Shown: piece by piece, positions 6,974 through 13,560 of the stretch
Numbering within the stretch: the stretch's first letter is position 1
Layout: each line of letters begins with the position of its first letter
NCBI GenBank assembly: GCA_905236545.1
Contig: CAJOQO010000120.1
Span: forward strand, 1 to 18,013
DNA length: 18,013 bases
Direction of reading: 5' to 3'
DNA from: an uncultured Lachnospiraceae bacterium
Lineage (GTDB): Bacteria; Bacillota; Clostridia; Lachnospirales; Lachnospiraceae
Notes under the pieces: model-generated
What the model saw: only the letters and a program-made list of their open reading frames with translations
Told to the model about the DNA's origin: nothing
Database searches by the model: none
Made by a program: the position numbers and the translations under genes

Positions 6974-8470
6974 TCACTTGATATCACGCGTCGCCTTATC
7001 CATGATCGCTTCCTGCGTCGCTTCCTCAATTGCGATCTCGCCCGTTTTCCTTCCTTCGCACATGACGATGATACGGTCACTCATCCGGAGGATCTCCGTC
7101 ATCTCCGAAGAGATCATGATGATGGATTTGCCCTCTGAGGCAAGCCGGTTCATCAGCTTATAGATCTCATTCTTCGCGCCGACGTCGATTCCCCTTGTAG
7201 GTTCATCAAAGATCAGGATATCGCAGTTGCGGACCAGCCATTTCGCGATAACAACCTTTTGCTGGTTTCCTCCGGAGAGATTCACCACCAGCTGCTCCGG
7301 GCCGGGCGTTTTGGTGTCCAGTTCCCTGATATACCGTACCGTAACATCCTTTTCCGCGGACTTGTTTATGAAGAGGCCGGCCATATAGTTCTCCAGCGCT
7401 GCAAGGGTGGAGTTCTCCGTGATGGTCTTCTGCACCACGATTCCGAACCGCTTGCGGTCCTCGGAAAGATAACCGATTCCATGCCTTACGGCGTCCTCCG
7501 GCGAATTGATCGTCACCTTCTCTCCGTTGATATAGATGCTGCCTCCCTGCTTGGGATCCGCTCCGAACAGCGCCCTGGCGGTTTCGGTTCTGCCCGCGCC
7601 CATCAGTCCGGAGAAGCCAAGAATCTCGCCCTTCCGCAGCTCAAAGCTCACATCCTGCACCATCTTCCCTGCATTCAGGTGTTCCACCTTCAGCACAACA
7701 GGCGCGTCTTTCGGAACCATACTGTGTGTCTTCGGTTCTTCATAGATTACGCGGCCGACCATCATGTTGATGATGTCTTCCTTTGTGCAGTCATTTGTGA
7801 TCAGCGTCCCGACGTAAGAACCGTCACGCATGACCGTGACCCGGTCCGTTATGACCTTGATCTCATCCATCCGGTGAGAAATGTAGATGATGCCGAGATT
7901 CTGCTTTCTCAGATCGCGTATGATCGCAAAGAGATCTTCAATCTCCTTTTCCGTAAGCGCGGCAGACGGTTCATCAAAGATAATCACCTTCGCCTTGTGG
8001 GAAATCGCCTTTGCGATCTCGCACATCTGCTGTTTCCCGACAGTCAGGTCACTCATCCTGGCTCTGGGATCGATATCGATGTGAAGTTCATTGAACAGTT
8101 TCTTCGATTCCTCGATCATTTTCCGGTCATCGATCATGAATCCCTTCTTGAATTCACGTCCGATGAAAATGTTCTGCGCCACGGTGAGGTCGCCTATCAT
8201 ATTGAGTTCCTGATGGACGATGACGATTCCCGCCTCCTGCGCGTGATGCGTATTGTGGAATTCGACTTCCTTTCCCTCGAAGATGATCGATCCGGAATCC
8301 TTCGTATAGATGCCGGTCAGAACCTTCATGAGAGTGGATTTCCCGGCTCCGTTCTCGCCCATCAGCGCATGTACCTCTCCGCGCTTCAGCGAAAAATCGA
8401 CATGATCCAGCGCGTGGACACCGGGGAAGGATTTGTCGATCAGTTTCATTTGCAGGATCACTTCACCCAT
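6974..8470 (-). CDS. Sugar ABC transporter ATP-binding protein, double-domain (RbsA/MglA type)
   Basis: This energises uptake of the operon's sugar at the inner face of the membrane. The 498-aa protein contains two fused nucleotide-binding domains, as is usual for CUT2 systems. The first has an intact Walker A (GENGAGKST, 38-46), a modified signature region (LTVGKQQ, 142-148) and Walker B (VIIFDEP, D166/E167). The second has a Walker A-like GLMGAGRTE (288-296) in which the lysine is arginine, a canonical LSGGNQQK signature (398-405) and Walker B (ILIFDEPTRGID, D422/E423). The asymmetric pattern is normal for RbsA and MglA. GGAGG precedes the ATG. The gene sits between its two permease genes, 17 nt after the upstream one, and its stop region meets the start region of permease 1. 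Confidence 0.94.
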   Translation of the reverse strand: MGEVILQMKLIDKSFPGVHALDHVDFSLKRGEVHALMGENGAGKSTLMKVLTGIYTKDSGSIIFEGKEVEFHNTHHAQEAGIVIVHQELNMIGDLTVAQNIFIGREFKKGFMIDDRKMIEESKKLFNELHIDIDPRARMSDLTVGKQQMCEIAKAISHKAKVIIFDEPSAALTEKEIEDLFAIIRDLRKQNLGIIYISHRMDEIKVITDRVTVMRDGSYVGTLITNDCTKEDIINMMVGRVIYEEPKTHSMVPKDAPVVLKVEHLNAGKMVQDVSFELRKGEILGFSGLMGAGRTETARALFGADPKQGGSIYINGEKVTINSPEDAVRHGIGYLSEDRKRFGIVVQKTITENSTLAALENYMAGLFINKSAEKDVTVRYIRELDTKTPGPEQLVVNLSGGNQQKVVIAKWLVRNCDILIFDEPTRGIDVGAKNEIYKLMNRLASEGKSIIMISSEMTEILRMSDRIIVMCEGRKTGEIAIEEATQEAIMDKATRDIK

Positions 8471-8487
8471 TTTCTCCCTCCTCTCTG

Positions 8488-9465
8488 TCAGCTCTTGCGG
8501 CGTCTCGCTGAAACATCTGCGTATACAAACACGATGACGATGAGGCCGGTGATGATCATCTGTACTTCTTTCGTCATCCGCATCGCCATGATCCCTTCCT
8601 GAAGCAGGGATATCACAAACACGCCGATCACCGTACCGCCGATGGACGCAAGTCCCCCGGCCATCGATGTGCCTCCCATGACGCAGGAGGCAATTGCTTC
8701 ATTGTTGTAGGTGTCGCCGAGACCCGGCTGAACCGTCGTATAGGCACTGACAAAGAAGATCGCGGCGATTCCGGCCATGGTTCCGCAGATGACATATGCC
8801 AGCATCTGCCATTTGCGGACGTTTACGCCCGACAGGCGCACGGCCTCTTTGTTGCTCCCCAGGCAGAGAATATAACGGCCGGCTTTCGTATTGTTCATCA
8901 CGAAAAACAGAATCACCACCGCGACAGCAAAGAGGATCAGGCCCGTCGGAATATCTCCTATCTTGACCAGCCCTCTGAACCATCCCTTGCCGGACGGATC
9001 ATTGCCCTGCGGCCAGCTGACGGACTGTGTCTGGGTAAATACCGATCCGAGACCCTTGGCAATATTCATCGTCGCCATGGATACAATAAATGGCGGAACT
9101 CCGACAAAAGCGACCAGGTATCCGTTAAACGTACCGAAGCACAGGCCGATGGCAATGCTCATCAGGATCGATACGATGACAGGCGCACCGTATGTGTTCA
9201 TCGAATAGCCGGCCATCAGCGCGCAGCAGAACATTACCGGTCCGATCGAAAAGTCGATCCCGCCCGTTGCGATGACAAAGGTAACTCCCAATGCCAGGAA
9301 GCCCAGAAAATAAACATAATTGAAGATACTCATGATCCGGGCCATACCCGCAAATCCCGGGATGAGGATTGAAAAGACCCCGTACATCAAAAGCAGGATG
9401 CAGAACAGGATGATCCTGTTGAATCCCAGTTTTTTCACAATCGGATTATTCTTGAACGATTTCAA
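8488..9465 (-). CDS. Sugar ABC transporter permease 2 (RbsC-like), TTG start
   Basis: This is the second channel subunit of the CUT2 importer. The 325-aa protein has the TGGIDFSIG motif (67-75), the ATPase-contact motif GSNKEAVRLSGV (203-214), a glycine-rich ASCVMGGTSMAGGLASIGG segment (259-277) and a basic C-terminal tail (SARRRKS). The start is called at a TTG at 9465 because AGGAGG lies exactly 8 nt upstream. An in-frame GTG at 9507 lacks a ribosome site and would add 14 non-hydrophobic residues. It shares family motifs with permease 1 but differs in most other positions, so this is an old duplication rather than a recent one. It is transcribed after the unrecognised 201-aa gene, 61 nt downstream. 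Confidence 0.9.
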   Translation of the reverse strand: MKSFKNNPIVKKLGFNRIILFCILLLMYGVFSILIPGFAGMARIMSIFNYVYFLGFLALGVTFVIATGGIDFSIGPVMFCCALMAGYSMNTYGAPVIVSILMSIAIGLCFGTFNGYLVAFVGVPPFIVSMATMNIAKGLGSVFTQTQSVSWPQGNDPSGKGWFRGLVKIGDIPTGLILFAVAVVILFFVMNNTKAGRYILCLGSNKEAVRLSGVNVRKWQMLAYVICGTMAGIAAIFFVSAYTTVQPGLGDTYNNEAIASCVMGGTSMAGGLASIGGTVIGVFVISLLQEGIMAMRMTKEVQMIITGLIVIVFVYADVSARRRKS

Positions 9466-9526
9466 ATGCCATCCCTCCTGTAGTTCCAGTGATTCCTGAG
9501 AAAACACTGATCAGATCAGCGTTTCC

Positions 9527-10132
9527 TTAACCCCGCTCCGCCAGCAGCTTCTGCATGCGCGCCTCCGCCATCGGATCCGCCCTTCGGTGCTCGTCCATGA
9601 CTGCCCGGGTCCAGAGCTCCAGCGTCTGTGCCATTCCCAGCCGCTCTCCGAGCCCTATCGTCATCTTCCAGGCCTCCAGCGTCATCTGCTTTTTCTGATC
9701 TTCGCTGCCGGGGCTCAGCAGGCCGAACAGCGCCCTCCTGTATTCCTTACCGCTGCAGGTTTTGAAAAACCTCGCCGCAGCGTTCCGAATCTCCCAGTAC
9801 ACCGCACGCTCTCCGTCGATGCCGGCACGCACCGCCTCCAGGTATCCGTTTCCGGAAAGAAGCTGCTCCGCTTCCCTCCGTCCGCTCTTTTTGAAATACC
9901 TGGAGGTGTCATAAATCTGAACAAAATTTACGCACTGCCAGAGGTACCGGTCGACAGAGGGCTGCGTGTCCTCCCCGTTCAGATAGCGGAGGGCAAACAG
10001 CCGCTTCCGGAACGAATTCGAGCCGTCATCCGGCTCCGTATCCGGCAGCCGCGCAAGAAGCTGCGCGCGCCTGTCAGGTTCCGGCTCCAGATAATACTCC
10101 ATCCATGCGGGACTGATCTGATAAGTTCCCAT
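9527..10132 (-). CDS. Uncharacterised 201-aa soluble protein within the fucose operon
   Basis: I do not recognise a function. The protein is soluble, charged and probably mostly helical, with no signal peptide, membrane segment or nucleotide-binding motif. Visible marks are an acidic N-terminal segment (YYLEPEPDRR, 13-22, and DTEPDD, 31-36) and aromatic-rich helices (RYLWQCVNFVQIYDTSRYF, 62-80; VYWEIRNAAARFF, 111-123). A C-terminal helix set with LEAWKMTIGLGERLG (152-166) ends the protein. From memory it may belong to a clostridial family of unknown function such as DUF6553, but that is a low-confidence recollection. It lies 22 nt after the alcohol dehydrogenase gene and before the transporter genes, same strand, so it is almost certainly co-expressed. 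The ATG at 10132 has only a weak ribosome site (AAGGGG). An accessory role in transport, dehydrogenase function or sensing is conjecture. Confidence 0.8.
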   Translation of the reverse strand: MGTYQISPAWMEYYLEPEPDRRAQLLARLPDTEPDDGSNSFRKRLFALRYLNGEDTQPSVDRYLWQCVNFVQIYDTSRYFKKSGRREAEQLLSGNGYLEAVRAGIDGERAVYWEIRNAAARFFKTCSGKEYRRALFGLLSPGSEDQKKQMTLEAWKMTIGLGERLGMAQTLELWTRAVMDEHRRADPMAEARMQKLLAERG

Positions 10133-10154
10133 GTCTCCGGCACCCCTTTGCTCC

Positions 10155-11234
10155 TCAGTCAGGATATACGACCGCTACCTTCCCGCATTTCCCGCTGGCC
10201 ATGAGCGCATATGCCTCATCCGCCTTCTCGATCGGGAATTCATCGGTGATCAGATCCCCCGGATGGATCTTCCAGCGCACCAGCCTGTCCACCAGATCCA
10301 TCATCCTCCAGGTCGAGGTTACCCAGGAACCATAGATCGTCTTCTGGGAATGCATCATATCCGGACTCGGATTCAGCGTCATGGTATTGCCCTCGCCGAC
10401 CAGCGCGATCCTCGCCCATTCCTTCGACGCTCTCACGCAGGTCTGGCGTCCGGCATCGCTGGCGGAGCAGTCAATCGCGCGCTCCACGCCCTTTCCGCCT
10501 GTCACGTCCAGAATGTCCTGCACGGTATGATCGGATGGCTTGAACACATAGTCCACCAGCCCCAGCTTCTTCGCCAGATCGATCCGGTAATCATTCATCT
10601 CGACGCCGATCAGCTTATCCGCTCCCATCGCCTTGGCAAGCATCAGGGTTGCCAGGCCGACCGGGCCCAGTCCTGTCACCAGGACGGCATCGTTTCCGCT
10701 CACGCCGATCTTCTCCAGCGCTTCATAGACCGTTCCGAACCCGCATGCCACCTGCGCGCCGTCCTTGTAGGTCAGCTCATCCGGAAGATGGATCAGATCC
10801 TTCTCATCACACAGGATATAGGGAGCCATTCCGCCGTTCCGCTGCCATCCGTATGCCTGGCGGAAGGTCGGGTTAGAGCAGGCGATCATATATCCCATCC
10901 TGCAGTTGTAGCAGACGCCGCAGCCGGAAATATGGTAGACAATGACCCTGTCCCCTGTCTTGAACTCCTTCAGGCCGGGACCCTCCTGAACAATCACGCC
11001 GCAGGGCTCATGACCGGCGATCATTCCGGGGATGTAGCCTTCCGCGCCTTTTCCGGTGTGTTCTCTGTAGATCGCGCGAATATCCGAACCACAGATCGTA
11101 CTTGCCTTCGTCTGAACCAGTACCTGTCCGAACCCGGGGGTCGGGACTTCGAATTCCTTCATCTCCACGGTGCTGTTGCCGGGGAGGGTAGCGCCTCTCA
11201 TGCTCTTCGGAATGATCTTCTTTACGTTTTCCAT
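10155..11234 (-). CDS. Zinc-dependent alcohol dehydrogenase (MDR family)
   Basis: This is a cytoplasmic NAD-linked oxidoreductase of 359 aa. Catalytic zinc ligands are visible as C48 (in TICGSD) and H75-E76 (in AGHEPCG). The structural zinc site is four cysteines, C105, C108, C111 and C119. The Rossmann fold shows GLGPVG (188-193), and the acidic E212 after strand two favours NAD(H) over NADP(H). The closest general types are sorbitol/threonine dehydrogenase-like MDR enzymes. The substrate is unknown. In this operon it could reduce L-lactaldehyde to 1,2-propanediol, or oxidise fucose or a related polyol. AGGAGG sits just before the ATG. It lies between the aldo/keto reductase gene (62 nt upstream) and the unrecognised 201-aa gene (22 nt downstream). 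Confidence 0.9.
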   Translation of the reverse strand: MENVKKIIPKSMRGATLPGNSTVEMKEFEVPTPGFGQVLVQTKASTICGSDIRAIYREHTGKGAEGYIPGMIAGHEPCGVIVQEGPGLKEFKTGDRVIVYHISGCGVCYNCRMGYMIACSNPTFRQAYGWQRNGGMAPYILCDEKDLIHLPDELTYKDGAQVACGFGTVYEALEKIGVSGNDAVLVTGLGPVGLATLMLAKAMGADKLIGVEMNDYRIDLAKKLGLVDYVFKPSDHTVQDILDVTGGKGVERAIDCSASDAGRQTCVRASKEWARIALVGEGNTMTLNPSPDMMHSQKTIYGSWVTSTWRMMDLVDRLVRWKIHPGDLITDEFPIEKADEAYALMASGKCGKVAVVYPD

Positions 11235-11296
11235 AAGTCCTCCTTTGTTCCTTTCCTTCCTCCATCAATCCTGCGACTGTTCCGATCCGCTCATTT

Positions 11297-12298
11297 TCAG
11301 CAGTCACTGCAGCCGGTGATCACGCCGTCTTCATCCCACAGGTCATGCCAGCTTTGGGCGCCTTCCCACAGAAAGACCTGTCCCTTCACCAGCCGGCTTC
11401 CGCACTCCAGCTCTGCGATCTTTGCCATCTCCTCCTCCGTCAGCCGGAAGGTGACGGCAGCCTCAAGGTTTGCCTCATAATTGTGCACGGAGAACGGAAT
11501 CGGAAGAACGCCGCGGCCCAGAGCCCATTTCAGGCAGATGATCGCGGGATGCACATTGTGTGCCCTGGCAATCTCGACAAGAGCGGGCATCTGCATATCC
11601 ACCGCGTCTCCCGGTTCGATGTCTCTCTCAGGGCGTCTCGGAGATCCGAGCGGCATGTAACCGATCGGAAGAATGTCATGCGCCTTCAGATACTCCAGAA
11701 GCTCCTGCTGCTGGAAGCACGGATGCATCTCCGACTCACACGCCGCCGGCCTGATCCGTACCTTATCCAGAACCGCCTCCAGTTTCGGGATCGTCATATT
11801 GGAGATCCCGATGTGGCGTACCAGGCCCCTGTCAACCAGCGCCTCGATCTGCCGGTAAGTGTCAAGGAATTCCTCCACGGAGAATGGTCTCGAATCCGGG
11901 TTTCTCGAGTTCACGTCACAGAACGGAGCGTGGTAATTCGGGAACGGCCAGTGAATGAACAGCATATCAAGATAATCGCACTGCAGGTCATGAATGCTTT
12001 TCAGGCAGGACTTCTCCACCTCGCGGTGCATGTCATTCCAGACCTTGGTCATGAGAAACAGATCCCCGCGTTCCACGATGCCCTCATCCATCGCGGCGCG
12101 AAACACATTTCCGATCTGCTCCTCGTTGCCGTAGCAGGCCGCACAGTCGAACAGCCTGTATCCTGCGCGGATCCCCCCTGCCACTGCTCCGGCCACTTCC
12201 TCCGGGCTGACCCTGTCGGAGCCAAATGTGCCCATCCCCACACAGGGAATCCTTCCTCCGTCCAGCTTCATTGTCGGTACTGTCTTCGGATCAATCAT
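11297..12298 (-). CDS. Aldo/keto reductase
   Basis: The 333-aa protein is a TIM-barrel aldo/keto reductase with the complete catalytic tetrad D51, Y56 (FDCAACYG), K85 (TKVWN) and H116 (FIHWP). It also has the family stretch HIGISNMTIPKLE (162-174). Near the C-terminus, the usual PKS motif that grips the NADPH 2'-phosphate reads PFS (268-270), and the arginine expected shortly after is also missing, which hints at NADH use. It likely reduces an aldehyde in the pathway, with L-lactaldehyde the obvious candidate, but reduction of a sugar is not excluded. GGAGG precedes the ATG at 12298. The start overlaps the end of the regulator gene by 8 nt, so translation is coupled to the regulator. Confidence 0.9.
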   Translation of the reverse strand: MIDPKTVPTMKLDGGRIPCVGMGTFGSDRVSPEEVAGAVAGGIRAGYRLFDCAACYGNEEQIGNVFRAAMDEGIVERGDLFLMTKVWNDMHREVEKSCLKSIHDLQCDYLDMLFIHWPFPNYHAPFCDVNSRNPDSRPFSVEEFLDTYRQIEALVDRGLVRHIGISNMTIPKLEAVLDKVRIRPAACESEMHPCFQQQELLEYLKAHDILPIGYMPLGSPRRPERDIEPGDAVDMQMPALVEIARAHNVHPAIICLKWALGRGVLPIPFSVHNYEANLEAAVTFRLTEEEMAKIAELECGSRLVKGQVFLWEGAQSWHDLWDEDGVITGCSDC

Positions 12299-13352
12299 TC
12301 CTATCTCCTCCCTCCTCTATCCGGCGCGCAACAGAATCTCCTTCTGTGATCCGGGCCGGAAGAACCAGTTCCACACACTGCCTTTCCCGATCCTGATCTG
12401 CATCCTTATCCGCAGGAAGGGTCTTCTCCTGCTCCAGTCTCCGGAAGAGCAGCTCCGCTGCAGCGGACGCGATTCCCTCAAGCGGCTGAACTACCAGCGT
12501 CAGTCTGGGATTCGACAGATTCGATATGATCAGATCGTCAAATCCGATCAGAGAGATGTCCCCGGGGCACGAACGATCCGACTCATTGACCGCCATCACC
12601 GCCCCGAGAATGATTTCGAAATTCCCCAGGAACACCGCTGTAGGCGGATCGGCAAGCGCCAGAAGCTCCTTCATGCTTTCGTATCCGTGTTCCATGCTGT
12701 GCCTTCCGAGCTTCAGATAACGGTCCGGAAGCTCTGTCCTCCTGTCCCGAAGCAGCCGGAGGCATCCTTCCAGTCGCTCTCTTCCGGTGATCTCCGAGTC
12801 TGATCCGATGACCGCTATCCTTCGGTGGCCATACGAATAAAGCAGGTCAACCGCCTGATAGGAAGCTTCGGCGTTATTGATCTTCACGCTGTCGAACCTG
12901 CGGTCCGGAAGAGAACGGTCAAGCAGGACGACCGGTATCCCCGCTCTGACAGCAGGATCCAGGAACTCTGACGTCTGCGCGACCGGAATCACGATCAGGC
13001 CGTCCACCTTCTTGCCCAGAAGAAAACGGATGTTATCCGCTTCCATGCGTTCATCATCCTGTGAATCACAGATCATCGCCGCATATCCCGCCTCACGGAT
13101 CCGCTGGCCAAGATATCTGAGAACCGTACAGGTAAACACATTCGCGATGTTAAACACCACGATGCCGATCACCCTGCTCTGGCTGGTGACAAGGCCTCTT
13201 GCCATTTCATTCACTTCATAATGGAGTTCTTTGATTGCCCTTTCGATCTTCTCCCTGTTCTCCGGGAGAAGATTGCCCCCATTCAGATACTTTGAGATCG
13301 TGGCCAGGGAAAGACCCGTTCTGTCTTTAATATCCTTGATCGTAGCTGCCAA
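12291..13352 (-). CDS. LacI-family transcriptional regulator of the fucose operon, TTG start
   Basis: This is a 353-aa sugar-responsive DNA-binding protein. The N-terminal helix-turn-helix (TIKDIKDRTGLSLATISKYLNG, about 4-25) is followed by the hinge stretch NEMARGLVTSQS (48-59). A periplasmic-binding-protein-like effector domain begins at RVIGIVVFN. The start is set at the TTG at 13352, which has GGGGAGG 5 nt upstream and gives the normal LacI N-terminus. An upstream in-frame GTG at 13421 would add 23 residues encoded across the promoter's own operator, so it is rejected. It is the first gene of the operon it probably represses, and binds the GAAACGTTTC palindrome just upstream by inference. 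Fucose, fuculose or fuculose 1-phosphate would be the expected inducer. The 3' end overlaps the aldo/keto reductase start. Confidence 0.92.
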   Translation of the reverse strand: MAATIKDIKDRTGLSLATISKYLNGGNLLPENREKIERAIKELHYEVNEMARGLVTSQSRVIGIVVFNIANVFTCTVLRYLGQRIREAGYAAMICDSQDDERMEADNIRFLLGKKVDGLIVIPVAQTSEFLDPAVRAGIPVVLLDRSLPDRRFDSVKINNAEASYQAVDLLYSYGHRRIAVIGSDSEITGRERLEGCLRLLRDRRTELPDRYLKLGRHSMEHGYESMKELLALADPPTAVFLGNFEIILGAVMAVNESDRSCPGDISLIGFDDLIISNLSNPRLTLVVQPLEGIASAAAELLFRRLEQEKTLPADKDADQDRERQCVELVLPARITEGDSVARRIEEGGDRND

Positions 13353-13375
13353 GGCAACCTCCCCAAAAATATAGT

Positions 13376-13390
13376 CATTTTCACGAAATG
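13376..13390. promoter_or_regulatory. Possible secondary operator or leader hairpin
   Basis: The sequence has arms CATTT and AAATG around five central bases, and the core TTTCACGAAA resembles the main operator half-sites. Its centre is about 22 bp (two helical turns) from the centre of the main operator. It may be a second regulator contact in the 5' leader, or chance. Confidence 0.3.
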
Positions 13391-13400
13391 TCGGCACAGT

Positions 13401-13410
13401 GAAACGTTTC
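13401..13410. promoter_or_regulatory. LacI-family operator GAAACGTTTC
   Basis: This is a perfect 10-bp palindrome with the central CG typical of LacI/RbsR/PurR-type sites. It extends to 14 bp (13399-13412) with one mismatched pair. It lies about 12 bp downstream of the -10 hexamer, so it covers roughly +5 to +15 of the transcript. A bound repressor there would block transcription. The adjacent LacI-family gene is the likely binder, giving autoregulation and sugar-induced control of the whole operon. Confidence 0.8.
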
Positions 13411-13421
13411 GCTCTGTACAC

Positions 13422-13450
13422 ATTATTAATCTCCTTTTTCCTCCTGTCAA
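13422..13450 (-). promoter_or_regulatory. Promoter of the fucose operon
   Basis: On the minus strand TTGACA (13450-13445) is followed after exactly 17 bp by AATAAT (13427-13422), a perfect -35 and a five-of-six -10. Transcription should begin near 13415, leaving a leader of about 60 nt before the regulator's TTG. The purine-rich spacer looks like a ribosome site for an ATG at 13423, but it would lie upstream of the RNA start and not be transcribed. Confidence 0.8.
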
Positions 13451-13499
13451 TCAGTAAAAGTCCATATGAATGCGATTTTTATTTTGTATATTATGCACA

Positions 13500-13533
13500 A
13501 AACGCCCTGGAGCATCCAGACTCCAGGGCGTTT
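13500..13533 (-). terminator. Intrinsic terminator of the EAL protein gene
   Basis: A perfect 13-bp GC-rich stem (13500-13512 with 13521-13533) has an 8-nt loop. It runs on the minus strand into TTTTG and lies 27 nt past the stop of the cyclic-di-GMP phosphodiesterase gene. It insulates the fucose promoter, which begins 50 nt further downstream. The A-rich other side means it could also work in reverse. Confidence 0.75.
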
Positions 13534-13560
13534 CAGAAAAAGCGGATCCCGTCAGGGTTT

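Noticed and set aside
7259..8602. 447-codon plus-strand frame opposite the ABC ATPase gene
   Set aside because: It is a shadow of a strongly conserved ATPase gene, and also runs into the permease gene without any coding signal of its own.
13353..13421. Longer regulator protein from an in-frame GTG at 13421
   Set aside because: The added 23 residues do not belong to the LacI family and are encoded across the operator. The TTG at 13352 has its own GGGGAGG site and gives the normal N-terminus.
13283..13423. Small 46-codon minus-strand reading frame starting at an ATG preceded by AAGGAG, overlapping the regulator gene
   Set aside because: Its apparent ribosome site is the spacer of a near-consensus promoter, so the start codon lies upstream of the expected transcript start. 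It runs out of frame into the regulator and shows no recognisable protein features.
13500..13533. Palindrome considered as a recombination or attachment site
   Set aside because: Its position just past a stop codon, GC-rich stem, short loop and trailing T-run fit an intrinsic terminator better.
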